64,000 nt of DNA. Origin: Corynebacterium auris (GTDB taxonomy: Bacteria; Actinomycetota; Actinomycetes; Mycobacteriales; Mycobacteriaceae). Shown here piece by piece: positions 1-8,205 of this stretch. The notes beneath the pieces were generated by a model, which made no database searches, was not told where the DNA came from, and saw only the letters and a program-made list of their open reading frames with translations. The stretch lies in assembly GCF_030408575.1 (NCBI RefSeq), contig NZ_CP047047.1:620001-684000 (forward strand), in the 5' to 3' direction. The stretch's first letter is position 1. Each line of letters starts with the position of its first letter. The translations under genes were made by a program, and so were the position numbers.

Positions 1-1
1 C

Positions 2-2284
2 GGGCTGCTGTACCAGGAAAACGACATCTTCACCGGCGCGTCCTACACGGCGATCAACGCCTCCCTGCCGGCGAAGATCATCCTCATGGTCATTGCCATC
101 ATCGTGGCCGCGGCCTTCTTCGCCTCCATTGTCTACCGCGACCTGCGCATCCCGGTGCTGGCCACCGTCCTCATGCTGGTCTCTTCCCTCGTCGTCGGCG
201 GCGTGTGGCCGGCCCTGCTGGAGCAGTTCTCCGTCAAGCCGAACCGCCAGGCCAAGGAGTACGACTACATCGGTCGCAACATCGAGGCCACCCGCCAGGC
301 GTACGGGCTGACCGAGGAGAACGTGACCTACGACAGGGATTGGGGTGCGGGCGGCACCTCGAACGACGAGGTCGCCGCCGACGCCGCGACGCTCAGCAAC
401 ATCCGCTTGCTCGATCCGGACATCATCGCGCCGACGTTTACGCAGAACCAGCAGCTGCGCAACTTCTACGGCTTCCCCGAAACACTCGCGATGGACCGTT
501 ACATGGTTGACGGCGAGCTGCGCGACTTCGTCGTCGCCGCCCGCGAGCTCGACCCGAACGCGCTGCAGGAAAACCAGCAGGACTGGATTAACCGCCACAC
601 CGTGTACACCCACGGCAACGGCTTCGTCGCCGCGCAGGCGAACACCGTCGACGAGGCGGCGCAGGACGCCGGCTCGACCCGTGGTGGTCTGCCCATCTTC
701 ACCGTCTCCGACCTGCAGACCAACGCCCAGGCAGAGGCCAGCGACGAGGCGGAAGAGTTGGGGATCCGCGTCGACGAGCCGCGCATCTACTACGGCCCCG
801 TCATCGCCAGTGCCCAGGACGGCCTGGACTACGCCATCGTCGGCGACAACGGTCAGGGCCCGGTGGAGTACGACACCGACAACTCCACCTACACCTACTC
901 CGGTGAGGGCGGCGTCAACGTGGGCAACGTGATCAACCGGCTGGCGTACGCGATTAAGTACCAGGAGCTCAACCTGCTGCTGTCGGACCGCGTTGGCTCC
1001 GAGTCGAAGATCCTCTACGACCGCGACCCGCGCACGCGCGTGGAGCGCGTCGCGCCCTGGCTGACGACGGATTCGAAGACCTACCCGACGGTCGTCGACG
1101 GCCGCATCAAGTGGGTCGTGGACGGCTACACCACCCTGTCGGAGTTGCCGTACTCCACCCGCACCTCGCTCACGGACACCACGCAGGACGCCCTCAACCC
1201 GGACGGCACCACCCAGCGCCTGGTGAACAACAACCTGGGCTACATCCGCAACTCCGTGAAGGCCACCGTCGACGCCTACGACGGCACCGTCGACCTGTAT
1301 GCCTTCGACGAATCCGACCCGGTTCTGCAGGCGTGGATGAAGGTCTTCCCCGACACCGTCCGCCCCGCCGCGGACATCTCCGACAACCTGCGCGAGCACC
1401 TGCGCTACCCGGAGGACCTGTTCAAGGTGCAGCGTGAGCTGCTCGCCCGCTACCACGTCGACGACCCAGGCGTGTTCTTCAACAACGACGCCTTTTGGTC
1501 GGTGCCGAACGACCCGACGGCCCCGGAGGGCCGCCAGGAGCTGAACCAGCCGCCGTACTACGTCGTCGCCGCCGACCCGGAGACGAACGAGCCTTCGTTC
1601 CAGCTCATCACCCCGTACCGCGGCCTGAACCGTGAGTTCCTCTCCGCGCACATGTCCGTGGCCTCCGACCCGGACAACTACGGCCAGATCACGGTCCGGG
1701 TGCTGCCCACGAACACGCAGACGCAGGGCCCGAAGCAGGCGCAGGACGCGCTGATGTCTTCGGACCAGGTGGCCCGCGACCGCACCCTGTGGGAGGGCTC
1801 GAACGACCTGAAGAACGGCAACCTGCTCACTCTGCCGGTCGGCGACAGCGACATCCTCTACGTCGAGCCGATCTACTCGCAGCGCAAGGACCAGGCCTCG
1901 GCGTTCCCGAAGCTGCTGCGCGTGCTCGTGTTCTACCGCGGTCAGGTGGGCTACGCGCCGACGGTGTCCCAGGCGCTGAACCAGGTCGGCATCGACTCCT
2001 CGGCAGCCCAGCAGATCGACATCGTCGACGAGGGAGCCACCGACTCCGGTGCCGGAGCGGGCTCCGACTCCGCCCCGGTCGAAAGCGCCGAGGCCGAGGG
2101 CGACAACCAGCCCGAGGACGCGGGAGAGGCCTCTCCCGCCCCGGCCAACCTCGACGAGGCGCTGTCGCGTATCGACGACGCACTGACCGGCCTGGACAAC
2201 GCGCGCGACGGCTCCTTCGAGGAGTACGGCCGCGCCCTCGACGAGCTGGATAGGGCGGTGGAAAGCTACCGCAACGCCCAGTAA
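2..2284 (+). CDS. UPF0182 family membrane protein, C-terminal part (5' end outside window)
   Basis: The reading frame is open from base 2, so the start codon and N-terminal membrane segments lie upstream; about 760 residues are visible. Two hydrophobic segments near the window edge (around 90-160 and 150-230) lead into a long extracytoplasmic domain rich in Asp, Asn and Tyr, as in the large UPF0182 proteins of actinobacteria. The C-terminus has an acidic Ala/Pro/Glu-rich linker (about 2030-2150) and ends in a short amphipathic helical region. Family function is unknown; an envelope role is inferred from topology only. A tRNA gene with its own promoter follows. Confidence 0.88.
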   Translation, partial: GLLYQENDIFTGASYTAINASLPAKIILMVIAIIVAAAFFASIVYRDLRIPVLATVLMLVSSLVVGGVWPALLEQFSVKPNRQAKEYDYIGRNIEATRQAYGLTEENVTYDRDWGAGGTSNDEVAADAATLSNIRLLDPDIIAPTFTQNQQLRNFYGFPETLAMDRYMVDGELRDFVVAARELDPNALQENQQDWINRHTVYTHGNGFVAAQANTVDEAAQDAGSTRGGLPIFTVSDLQTNAQAEASDEAEELGIRVDEPRIYYGPVIASAQDGLDYAIVGDNGQGPVEYDTDNSTYTYSGEGGVNVGNVINRLAYAIKYQELNLLLSDRVGSESKILYDRDPRTRVERVAPWLTTDSKTYPTVVDGRIKWVVDGYTTLSELPYSTRTSLTDTTQDALNPDGTTQRLVNNNLGYIRNSVKATVDAYDGTVDLYAFDESDPVLQAWMKVFPDTVRPAADISDNLREHLRYPEDLFKVQRELLARYHVDDPGVFFNNDAFWSVPNDPTAPEGRQELNQPPYYVVAADPETNEPSFQLITPYRGLNREFLSAHMSVASDPDNYGQITVRVLPTNTQTQGPKQAQDALMSSDQVARDRTLWEGSNDLKNGNLLTLPVGDSDILYVEPIYSQRKDQASAFPKLLRVLVFYRGQVGYAPTVSQALNQVGIDSSAAQQIDIVDEGATDSGAGAGSDSAPVESAEAEGDNQPEDAGEASPAPANLDEALSRIDDALTGLDNARDGSFEEYGRALDELDRAVESYRNAQ

Positions 2285-2305
2285 ATCGCGCTCCTACCAG
2301 GCGAT

Positions 2306-2334
2306 TTGGCCTTTCCCGGCGACGACCCTATAGT
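2306..2334 (+). promoter_or_regulatory. Predicted promoter of the initiator tRNA gene
   Basis: TTGGCC (2306-2311) and TATAGT (2329-2334) are separated by 17 bases and sit about 50 bases before the tRNA. Both hexamers fit a housekeeping sigma factor in corynebacteria. Confidence 0.6.
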
Positions 2335-2383
2335 GATAACACGTTGCCGGGAAATGGCAGCAGGTGAAGTAAATATCACCCGT

Positions 2384-2457
2384 CGCGGGGTGGAGCAGCT
2401 CGGTAGCTCGCTGGGCTCATAACCCAGAGGTCGTAGGTTCGAATCCTGCCCCCGCTA
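2384..2457 (+). tRNA. Initiator tRNA-Met (anticodon CAU)
   Basis: The sequence folds as a 74-nt cloverleaf with anticodon CAU in the loop. The anticodon stem has the three consecutive G:C pairs (GGG/CCC) typical of initiator tRNA. Positions 1 and 72 (C and U) do not pair, another initiator hallmark. The T loop is GGTTCGAATCC. CCA is not fully encoded (AC then A). Confidence 0.95.
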
Positions 2458-2463
2458 CAAAGG

Positions 2464-2499
2464 AAACCCCCTACCAGCAAATCTGTTGATAGGGGGTTT
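2464..2499 (+). terminator. Terminator after tRNA-fMet
   Basis: An AAACCCCCTA / TAGGGGGTTT stem with a 16-base loop follows the tRNA directly. The 3' arm ends in TTT, so the hairpin may act as an intrinsic terminator. Confidence 0.75.
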
Positions 2500-2525
2500 C
2501 GCTTATGCGCTAGATTCTCGTTATG

Positions 2526-2547
2526 GGGTTAAGGGTCAAAATGTGTG
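2526..2547. repeat. Left terminal inverted repeat of the outer IS, with an inner direct copy
   Basis: This 22-mer starts GGGTTAAGGGTCAAAATG and is the exact reverse complement of 5359-5380. Bases 2547-2568 repeat it in direct orientation with three to four differences, so this end has two tandem copies where the right end has one. Confidence 0.85.
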
Positions 2548-2592
2548 GGTTAAACGACAAAATGTGTGTCTGGTGTCGGCGTGTCGCGGGGG

Positions 2593-3758
2593 TTAGATGT
2601 GGCCTTTTTGGATGCCGATTGAGTGGGTGTAGTTGGTGTCGATAGCGTTGTCGTAGAGGGCTGGTCGTCCTGTTTCGTGGTCGGCGTGGTTCTCGTTGTG
2701 GGGCAGGGTTGAAACTTTGGCGAGTTGGTCCTGACCCCAGTTGGACTGTCTGGCGATCTCGACTGGGTCGTCAGGCAGTTCTGTTTTCAGGTAAAGCCAC
2801 CAGTCGAGCATCCGGCGTTGATGCTCACCGTATCTGCCGCGATGGGTGCGGGCAAGCAGTTTCAGCTGGGCGTTGATCCCGCCTTCAAGACTGTTAGTCG
2901 TCGGTTTGATCCGCCCGGGGTTGATCACACCAGCGGGTGGGTCGAGGTAGACAAACAACAAGTTGTTGCGCCACAGGTGGTTGAGGCTGTTGTAGGCCTT
3001 GCGGGTGCGCTCATGCGTCCACGACCAGGTGCGTTGTTTCGTCAATGGGTCGGTTGTCCACGTTTTCTGGTTCATCCAGCCGCGGTAGACGTTGCCGTAT
3101 TCGTGGAGCTTGGCACCCCACGCGGCCGCCTCATCAAGATCGGTGATCTTCGTGAGGTTAAGCGCGAGTTGGTAGATCGCTCGTCCAGCATCCGTGCGCG
3201 GGCGGGAGGTGGTGTAGCGGCGCACCACACGTTGGGCGTGGACAAGGCAGCGTTGGATCTTGGTGTTAGGCCAGCACTTTTTGATTGCGCTGGCTGCGCC
3301 TTGTCCACCGTCGATCACGGCGATCAGGGGCGCGGGGATGCGTTCACACAGTTGCTGGTAGTCGCGGGTGGTTTCGTGTGTGCACCAGTGCCAGGCGATG
3401 ACGTGATCCAAGGTGGCGGCAACTATGAGACATCCGCCAGCGGTGTAGGTGCCGTCGATGAACACCTGGTCGTATACCCGCCCGGTATGCGCGAGTGTGG
3501 GATCGGGCACATCAATGAGCCAGCACCACGAAAACCGCCGTTTCATGGTGGAGTGGCTGATCCCAGCGTCTCCTGCGATCTGCCTCAGGGCGGTGGTCGA
3601 TGTGCAGTGCTCGATGAATTGTCGAAACACCGCTTGGTTGGTGATATCGCTGCGGGTTTTGGTGGTTGATGCACCGCAGATTTTGCAGCGCCACCGAGCG
3701 GTGCCCTTGGATGTGGTTCCGTTGCGTTTCATTTCCCCACCGCAGTGGCAGCGTGGTC
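2593..3758 (-). pseudogene. IS1249-type transposase, interrupted near its 5' end
   Basis: This frame encodes a C-x-C zinc-ribbon-like start (CHCGGEMKRNG then WRCKICG), a DDE-type core with the Asp in DGTYTAGG and the Asp in VIDGGQG, and a NSLEGG motif near the C-terminus. The frame stays open to 3879, but codons above 3759 come from the inserted IS256-type element. The original start is on the far side of the insert. On the minus strand at 5235-5200 a GTG opens after an in-frame TAG, and its codons (V V W W L N A E E P P R) join in frame to this segment when the insert and one target copy are removed. The gene is therefore disrupted about 12 codons in. It could still be expressed from within the insert as a chimera, which is untested. 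Confidence 0.85.
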
Positions 3759-5199
3759 GAGAGTGTCCGTTTGTTTGTGTGTGGGGGCTTGGTTTACAGG
3801 TAGTTGGCGAACCGGTCTGGGTAGGCCACGGATAGTTGGTTGATGGCTTGTTTCCACCCTGCGGTTTTCGCCCCTTCAATATAGCCGTTGCAGTCGATTG
3901 CCCGCTTCGCTTTCTTCGCGCGTTGGGCGGCGCGTTTGTCCTCGATGTTGCAGACCATCAACCACAGCGTCTTCAACGCCGCAGCATCCGTGGGGAATTG
4001 GCCACGGTTGCGGGTCGCTTTCCGCAGCTCAGCGTTAAGCGACTCGATGGCATTGGTGGTATAGAGCACCCGGCGAGCAGCCGGCGGGAACTGCAGAAAC
4101 GGTATAAACCTCTCCCACGCATCACGCCAGACCTTCACCGACTGGGGGTACTTCCGCCCCAGTTCCGAGGCTTCGAAGGCATCGAGGGCGGCGCAAGCGG
4201 CGTCCTGATTCGGTGCGGTGTAGACCTTGCGCAGTGCGCTGGATACAGATTTGCGGTCCTTATAGGACACCCACCTGTTGGCAGCCCGGATCAGGTGCAC
4301 GATGCAGGTTTGTACCATCGAGTTCGGCCAGGTCGCTTCCACGGCCTCAGGCAGGCCTTTCAGCCCGTCGCAGCAGACGATGAACACGTCATTGACTCCA
4401 CGGTTCGCCAGGTCCGCGCACACGGATGCCCAGAATGCAGCCCCTTCATTGTCGGCGATCCATAGTCCCAGGATGTGTTTGGTCCCGTCGATGTCGATGC
4501 CGACAGCCATGTAGCAGGCTTTATTGACCACACGGTGGCCGTCGCGGATTTTCACCCGCAGCGCGTCGAGGAAAATGACCGGGTAGAACTCGTCGAGCTG
4601 ACGGTTTTGCCACACCATCACCTCATCGAGGACCGCATCGGTGATGGTACTGATGGTATCCGGGCTGATGTCTACCGCCAGGGTCGATGCCAGGTGGTGC
4701 TGGATATCGCGTACCGTCATTCCGCCGGCGTAGAGCGAGACGATCATGTCGTCGAGCTCGGTCAGCCGGCGTGCCCCTTTCGGCACCATGACCGGGTGAA
4801 ACGTGCCCGCTCTATCCCGAGGCACTGTGATGTCCACCGGGCCGTAGCCGGTGCCCACAGTTTTGGTGTACGACCCGTTACGGTGATTGCCACCGTTTGA
4901 GGGGCTTACCTGGGCTTTCGCCGCGCGATCTGAGTGTCCGTACCCCAAATGGGCGTCCATCTCCGCCTGCAGACCCGCGTTGATCGAGGCTTGCAATAGA
5001 CCTTTGACCAGGTCGCTGGCATCGTCGACGGAGGTCGACAGCTCGCCGATCAGTGCGGCGATTTCCGGGTTTTCCATCAGCTTCGCGCTGATCTCATTGA
5101 CCCTGCTCGGGTCATGGCCTTTCTTCGGTGACACGGTAGTCATTATCAGTGAAACTCCTTCTGGATCAGAGCCTCACACACAAAACACCTGACACCCTC
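3759..5199. mobile_element. Complete IS256-type insertion sequence nested in the outer IS
   Basis: Imperfect 32-bp inverted ends lie at 3759-3790 and 5168-5199, matching at 23 of 32 positions. Flanking octamers GCGTGGTC (3751-3758) and GCGTGGCG (5200-5207) agree at six of eight positions and look like a slightly diverged 8-bp target duplication, the size usual for IS256-type elements. The element is 1,441 bp with one intact transposase gene on the minus strand. Confidence 0.82.
3794..5143 (-). CDS. IS256 family (mutator-type) transposase
   Basis: The 449-residue protein is full length for an IS256-family transposase. The catalytic triad is visible: Asp in VIFLDALRVK, Asp in VCCDGLKGL and Glu in TTNAIESLN, with the C/H region QTCIVHLIR between. 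The N-terminus has the usual MDAHLGY segment and the GNHRNGSYTKT stretch before the core. The gene is intact, so this copy may still be active. Its 3' end lies inside the outer transposase gene, which it interrupts. The start ATG at 5143 lies 56 bases inside the right end of the element. Confidence 0.93.
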   Translation of the reverse strand: MTTVSPKKGHDPSRVNEISAKLMENPEIAALIGELSTSVDDASDLVKGLLQASINAGLQAEMDAHLGYGHSDRAAKAQVSPSNGGNHRNGSYTKTVGTGYGPVDITVPRDRAGTFHPVMVPKGARRLTELDDMIVSLYAGGMTVRDIQHHLASTLAVDISPDTISTITDAVLDEVMVWQNRQLDEFYPVIFLDALRVKIRDGHRVVNKACYMAVGIDIDGTKHILGLWIADNEGAAFWASVCADLANRGVNDVFIVCCDGLKGLPEAVEATWPNSMVQTCIVHLIRAANRWVSYKDRKSVSSALRKVYTAPNQDAACAALDAFEASELGRKYPQSVKVWRDAWERFIPFLQFPPAARRVLYTTNAIESLNAELRKATRNRGQFPTDAAALKTLWLMVCNIEDKRAAQRAKKAKRAIDCNGYIEGAKTAGWKQAINQLSVAYPDRFANYL

Positions 5200-5358
5200 G
5201 CGTGGCGGTTCTTCGGCATTGAGCCACCACACCACCGGCCCCTACCACATCAACCACGCCACACCGGGGATATACGACCACCACAGCGGATATACGCTCT
5301 TGGGGCATATACTTCCGGAAATCGCCGAGGTCAGATACCGGAAATCACCAATTCCGGA

Positions 5359-5380
5359 CACACATTTTGACCCTTAACCC
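5359..5380. repeat. Right terminal inverted repeat of the outer IS
   Basis: This is the exact reverse complement of 2526-2547. It lies 17 bases before the ATG of the next gene, so the insertion probably removed or replaced that gene's upstream region. Confidence 0.85.
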
Positions 5381-5396
5381 TACTAGAACAGCCTTT

Positions 5397-5789
5397 ATGT
5401 CAGGCGGGGGAGACGGCTATCGGATTGTCGGGAAGTGGGACGACAAGAATGGCCGACGAGTAGTGATGCGTGAGCGTGCTCGATCAAAGATTCAGTCAAA
5501 ACACGGGCTTAGTGCTAATGCGCCGCGAGTAGTTACCCAGTATGCTCCCAAGGTTGAAACTTTTAACGGCGGAGATAGGGTCGAATACCGATTGCCGATG
5601 GATCATATTCGATGTGAGGGATGGGGGCCGACCAGGAAATGCCAGAAACTGGAGACTCGGGATGTTCTGGCAGTAGTCGGGTTCAACAAGGTTACCGATG
5701 GGCAACCATATGGTGTTGTTACAACATACTGTCCATGGGTACAGGGACGCTGTCCTGACTGGGTAGTCAATTCTCCTCAGCTGAAGTAG
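5397..5789 (+). CDS. Hypothetical protein, possibly the C-terminal domain of a larger gene cut by the IS
   Basis: The 130-residue protein from the ATG at 5397 matches no family I can name. It is basic in its first half (KWDDKNGRRVV, RERARSKIQSKHG) and has four Cys in its second half (RCEGWGPTRKC, TYCPWVQGRC). The frame stays open into the IS end (to 5367) and there is no ribosome binding site before the ATG, so this may be the 3' piece of a longer gene truncated by the insertion. G+C is near 48%, far below neighbouring genes. A pentapeptide-repeat gene starts seven bases after the stop. A severed polymorphic-toxin tip with a partner gene is one reading, without direct proof. Confidence 0.55.
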   Translation: MSGGGDGYRIVGKWDDKNGRRVVMRERARSKIQSKHGLSANAPRVVTQYAPKVETFNGGDRVEYRLPMDHIRCEGWGPTRKCQKLETRDVLAVVGFNKVTDGQPYGVVTTYCPWVQGRCPDWVVNSPQLK

Positions 5790-5796
5790 GTGCTCG

Positions 5797-6150
5797 ATGT
5801 ACAGAGAAATGTCTGAATCCTCTCGTCGAGAATTACGAGGAAAAGACCTGAGGGGTAAAGATTTCTCAAACTATGATTTATCCGCCGTTGATTTTGAAGG
5901 TTCCCAGTGCCAGGGATGCTCATTCCGGGGAGCAATGCTGGCGTGGTCTAGTATGAGAAATGCGAATCTAATTGATGCAGACTTTGAAGGCGCATTCCTT
6001 AACGAGGTTGATTTTCGGGGTGCGGTACTCGATGGAGCGAAGTTTTTCGGCGCTTGTCTTCTACCGGTTTATGCTGAACCTGAGCAGTTTCGAAACAGCA
6101 TAGGACTGGCCACAGCCTCCGTTGATATACACAGTCCAGATGTAAAATAG
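5797..6150 (+). CDS. Pentapeptide-repeat protein
   Basis: The 117-residue product has a run of A(D/N)LxX-like units across residues about 13-90 (LRGKDLRGKDF, YDLSAVDF, CSFRGAML, ANLIDADFEGAFL, VDFRGAVLDGAKF), which fold as a right-handed quadrilateral beta-helix. Such proteins act as protein-binding or DNA-mimic modules, including immunity and topoisomerase-protection factors; the role here is unknown. ATG 5797 or ATG 5809 could be the start, and neither has a clear ribosome binding site. It sits seven bases after the previous gene, shares its low G+C, and probably forms an operon with it. Confidence 0.72.
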   Translation: MYREMSESSRRELRGKDLRGKDFSNYDLSAVDFEGSQCQGCSFRGAMLAWSSMRNANLIDADFEGAFLNEVDFRGAVLDGAKFFGACLLPVYAEPEQFRNSIGLATASVDIHSPDVK

Positions 6151-6156
6151 CGAGTG

Positions 6157-6452
6157 TTAGCTGTACTTTCCCGTGACGTTGTGAACGCGTTGTGCGGGGG
6201 TTAGGCCGTCGGTGGCGGTGTGGGCTCATGGTAGTTGTAGTCGTGGATAAATTCCGCGTACGTTTGCTGTCGGGCTTTTTCGCTGCTGTAGGGGCGTGCG
6301 TAGGCCCATTCCTGCATCAGGGCGCGGTTAAACCGCTCGACCTTGCCGTTGGTCTGCGGGCGGTACGGCTTGGTGTAGATATGCTTAATCGTGCCCAGGG
6401 CAGCGTTGAACGCCGTGGAACGGTAGCACGCACCGTTGTCGGTCATCATCGG
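6157..6452 (-). pseudogene. IS481-type transposase, C-terminal remnant with a frameshift
   Basis: The fragment encodes MTDNGACYRS, then KPYRPQTNGKVERFNR, the second Asp and the Glu of the DDE domain of IS481/IS3-type transposases. The frame stops at 6201 after YNYHEP. A one-base shift near 6222-6227 restores the expected end (HTATDGLTPAQRVHNVTGKYS) to a stop at 6157-6159. The N-terminal part is missing above about 6452, where an in-frame stop occurs. This is a dead remnant. Confidence 0.8.
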
Positions 6453-6663
6453 TCAAGTCCTGGGTGGTGGTGTATCTGGTTTCGAATTGTGGTGATGTTT
6501 GGGGGCTTGTTGTCACGGCCTGGCTCGGGGCTGGGGTGGGGGTGTGAACATGCGGCGGTTTCGTTTCCTTCTGCTGGGGCGGCATCGATCGTGCCGGCAG
6601 CAGCGATGCCTGTGGTCTGCTCGAGACTAGCCAGTTACATGCAGCGTTTCTGTTTGATCCTTC

Positions 6664-6846
6664 TCACTTGTGTCGCTCGGCGAGTACCGCCCCGACCAGA
6701 CGCATGACGGCGTCGCGGTTGGGGAAGATCCCCACGACGTCGGTGCGGCGTCTGATCTCCCGGTTGAGCCTTTCGGTGGGGTTGTGTGACCACACCTTCG
6801 TCCACACCGCTTTCGGGGCGTTCGTAAACGCCAACAGACGCAACCT
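6664..6846 (-). pseudogene. IS256-type transposase, C-terminal remnant
   Basis: About 55 residues match the C-terminus of a mutator-type transposase ([20 protein letters not shown] then [20 protein letters not shown]), including the NPTERLN segment with the catalytic Glu. It differs in sequence from the intact inner element. The frame stays open upstream to 8076, but that part runs antisense to the dehydrogenase gene and is not coding. The remnant ends near 6846. Confidence 0.8.
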
Positions 6847-7076
6847 ACCCCGCCCCTTCGTGTGGCCCGGCGAGCGAGCAGTTGCTCGCCGAGGCCGAGG
6901 TGCGGGGCGGCCGCCCGGATCCTTTGCCCGCGACCGGGGACCAGGCTCGCGGCATCGCTGACCTATGGGAGATGTGAGCATCCTGCCGGAAGGCGCGGTG
7001 GCGGGGCGCTCACGATACGGGGGCGACCTCAGACACGATGGTGGACGGTGTGAAGGTGAAGGAAGTCCTGATGTTG
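6847..7076. other. Spacer between IS remnants and the dehydrogenase promoter
   Basis: No gene is seen. A perfect 8-bp-stem hairpin (CGGCGAGC / GCTCGCCG, 6868-6891) is present without a T tract. The neighbouring interval 6453-6663, between the two transposase remnants, also shows no gene and is probably decayed IS sequence. Confidence 0.4.
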
Positions 7077-7106
7077 TTGCGAGATGGTGACTGACACGCC
7101 TAGCGT
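7077..7106 (+). promoter_or_regulatory. Predicted promoter of the first dehydrogenase paralogue
   Basis: TTGCGA (7077-7082), an 18-base spacer and TAGCGT (7101-7106). The same arrangement with the same spacing (TTGCAG, 18, TAGCGT) precedes the second paralogue, and the TAGCGTGG core is identical. Confidence 0.5.
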
Positions 7107-7146
7107 GGTGGTGTAAGCAAAAACACGCATTCAAGGAGATTGATCC

Positions 7147-8025
7147 ATGACTGACATTAAGAAAGTGACCGTTCTGGGCGCCGGCGTCCTCGGCGCCCAG
7201 ATTGCCTTCCAGATCGCTTACAAGGGCTTCGATGTTATTTCGTGGGACATCGACGATGACGCGGTGGAGGCAGCGAAGAAGCGCTTCGATTCCTTCGAGG
7301 ACCGTTACCTGCGCGACGTCGAGGATTCGACAAAGGAAGGGATCGCCGAGGCTCGCGAGCGCCTGAGCCAGACTACGGACCTGGAGGAGGCCGTGAAGGA
7401 GGCTGACCTCATTATTGAGGCCGTGCCGGAGAAGGCCGACATCAAGGACGATGTGTGGTCCAAGGTGGGCAAGGCCGCCAAGGAGGGGGCGATCTTTGCC
7501 TCCAACTCCTCGACCATGGTTCCCTCCGACATTGCGCCGGCCAGCGGGCGCGAGGAGGACTTCCTCAACCTGCACTTTGCCAACAACATCTGGGTGCGCA
7601 ACATCGCCGAGATTATGCCGCACGAGGGCACCAAGGACGGGCTCGTGGAGACGCTGACCGAGTTCGCCGAGGAAATCGGAATGATCCCGGCGGTACTGGA
7701 AAAGGAAAAGGACGGCTATATCCTCAACTCCCTGCTCATTCCGTGGCTGCGGGCGGGCGCGCAGCTGTGGATCGAAGGCTATGCAAAGATCGAGGACATC
7801 GACACCGACTGGAGGGTCTCCACGGGCATGCTGAAGGGCCCGTTCGAGGCAATGGACATGATTGGACTGCGGACCTACTACGCCATTGAGTCCAATGCGG
7901 TGGAAAAGGGCGATGCGCCGGAGTGGCAGCAGCGCTTCGTTAAGACGCTGAAGGAAGACTACCTGGACCAGGGCCGCTACGGCTCGGAGAACGGCAAGGG
8001 CTTCTACGACGACGCCTCCAAGTAA
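7147..8025 (+). CDS. 3-hydroxyacyl-CoA dehydrogenase family protein (paralogue 1)
   Basis: The 292-residue protein has an N-terminal Rossmann fold with GAGVLGAQ at residues 11-18 and a C-terminal all-helical domain, the layout of single-domain 3-hydroxybutyryl-CoA dehydrogenases. LHFANN supplies the probable catalytic His and the Glu of [11 protein letters not shown] its partner; SNSSTM is the conserved Ser segment. The usual reaction is NAD-dependent oxidation of 3-hydroxyacyl-CoA; the substrate is unproven. AAGGAG precedes the ATG. Its tandem neighbour is about 85% similar by eye, but this copy differs in likely substrate-facing stretches (PWLRAGAQ versus [19 protein letters not shown] versus APMGPFEFMDM), so the two may differ in specificity. 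Confidence 0.88.
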   Translation: MTDIKKVTVLGAGVLGAQIAFQIAYKGFDVISWDIDDDAVEAAKKRFDSFEDRYLRDVEDSTKEGIAEARERLSQTTDLEEAVKEADLIIEAVPEKADIKDDVWSKVGKAAKEGAIFASNSSTMVPSDIAPASGREEDFLNLHFANNIWVRNIAEIMPHEGTKDGLVETLTEFAEEIGMIPAVLEKEKDGYILNSLLIPWLRAGAQLWIEGYAKIEDIDTDWRVSTGMLKGPFEAMDMIGLRTYYAIESNAVEKGDAPEWQQRFVKTLKEDYLDQGRYGSENGKGFYDDASK

Positions 8026-8134
8026 TGTCCCCAAAGAGGCAGACGCGCGGGTCTTTGGCAGAGGGAAAAACGACACCCTCTGGCGAAGGCCCGCTCGGTT
8101 TGGCGCTTACTGAACAGGCGTTTCGTTAAAAACG

Positions 8135-8164
8135 TTGCAGAGTGCACGATGACGGACATAGCGT
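8135..8164 (+). promoter_or_regulatory. Predicted promoter of the second dehydrogenase paralogue
   Basis: TTGCAG (8135-8140), 18 bases, TAGCGT (8159-8164). It parallels the site upstream of paralogue 1, so the duplication probably included the promoter and each gene is transcribed on its own. Confidence 0.5.
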
Positions 8165-8205
8165 GGCAGTGTCCGACAAATTAGCAAAGCTAAGGAGACT
8201 GATTA

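Larger units (their letters stand above)
2526..5380. mobile_element. IS1249-type insertion sequence carrying a nested IS256-type element
   Basis: The element is bounded by 22-bp perfect inverted repeats at 2526-2547 and 5359-5380. Between them lie an interrupted IS1249-type transposase gene and a complete second element (3759-5199). Without the insert the outer element is about 1.4 kb, normal for this group. The eight bases flanking each end (2518-2525 and 5381-5388) do not match, so no target duplication is visible. An imperfect copy of the left end repeat lies just inside it (2547-2568). Confidence 0.85.

Noticed and set aside
2384..5380. Integrative island using the tRNA 3' end as an attachment site
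   Set aside because: No integrase and no repeat of the tRNA 3' end was found downstream.
6664..8076. 470-codon minus-strand open frame
   Set aside because: Only its last 55-60 codons look like a transposase. The rest runs antisense to the dehydrogenase gene and shows mirror codon bias.
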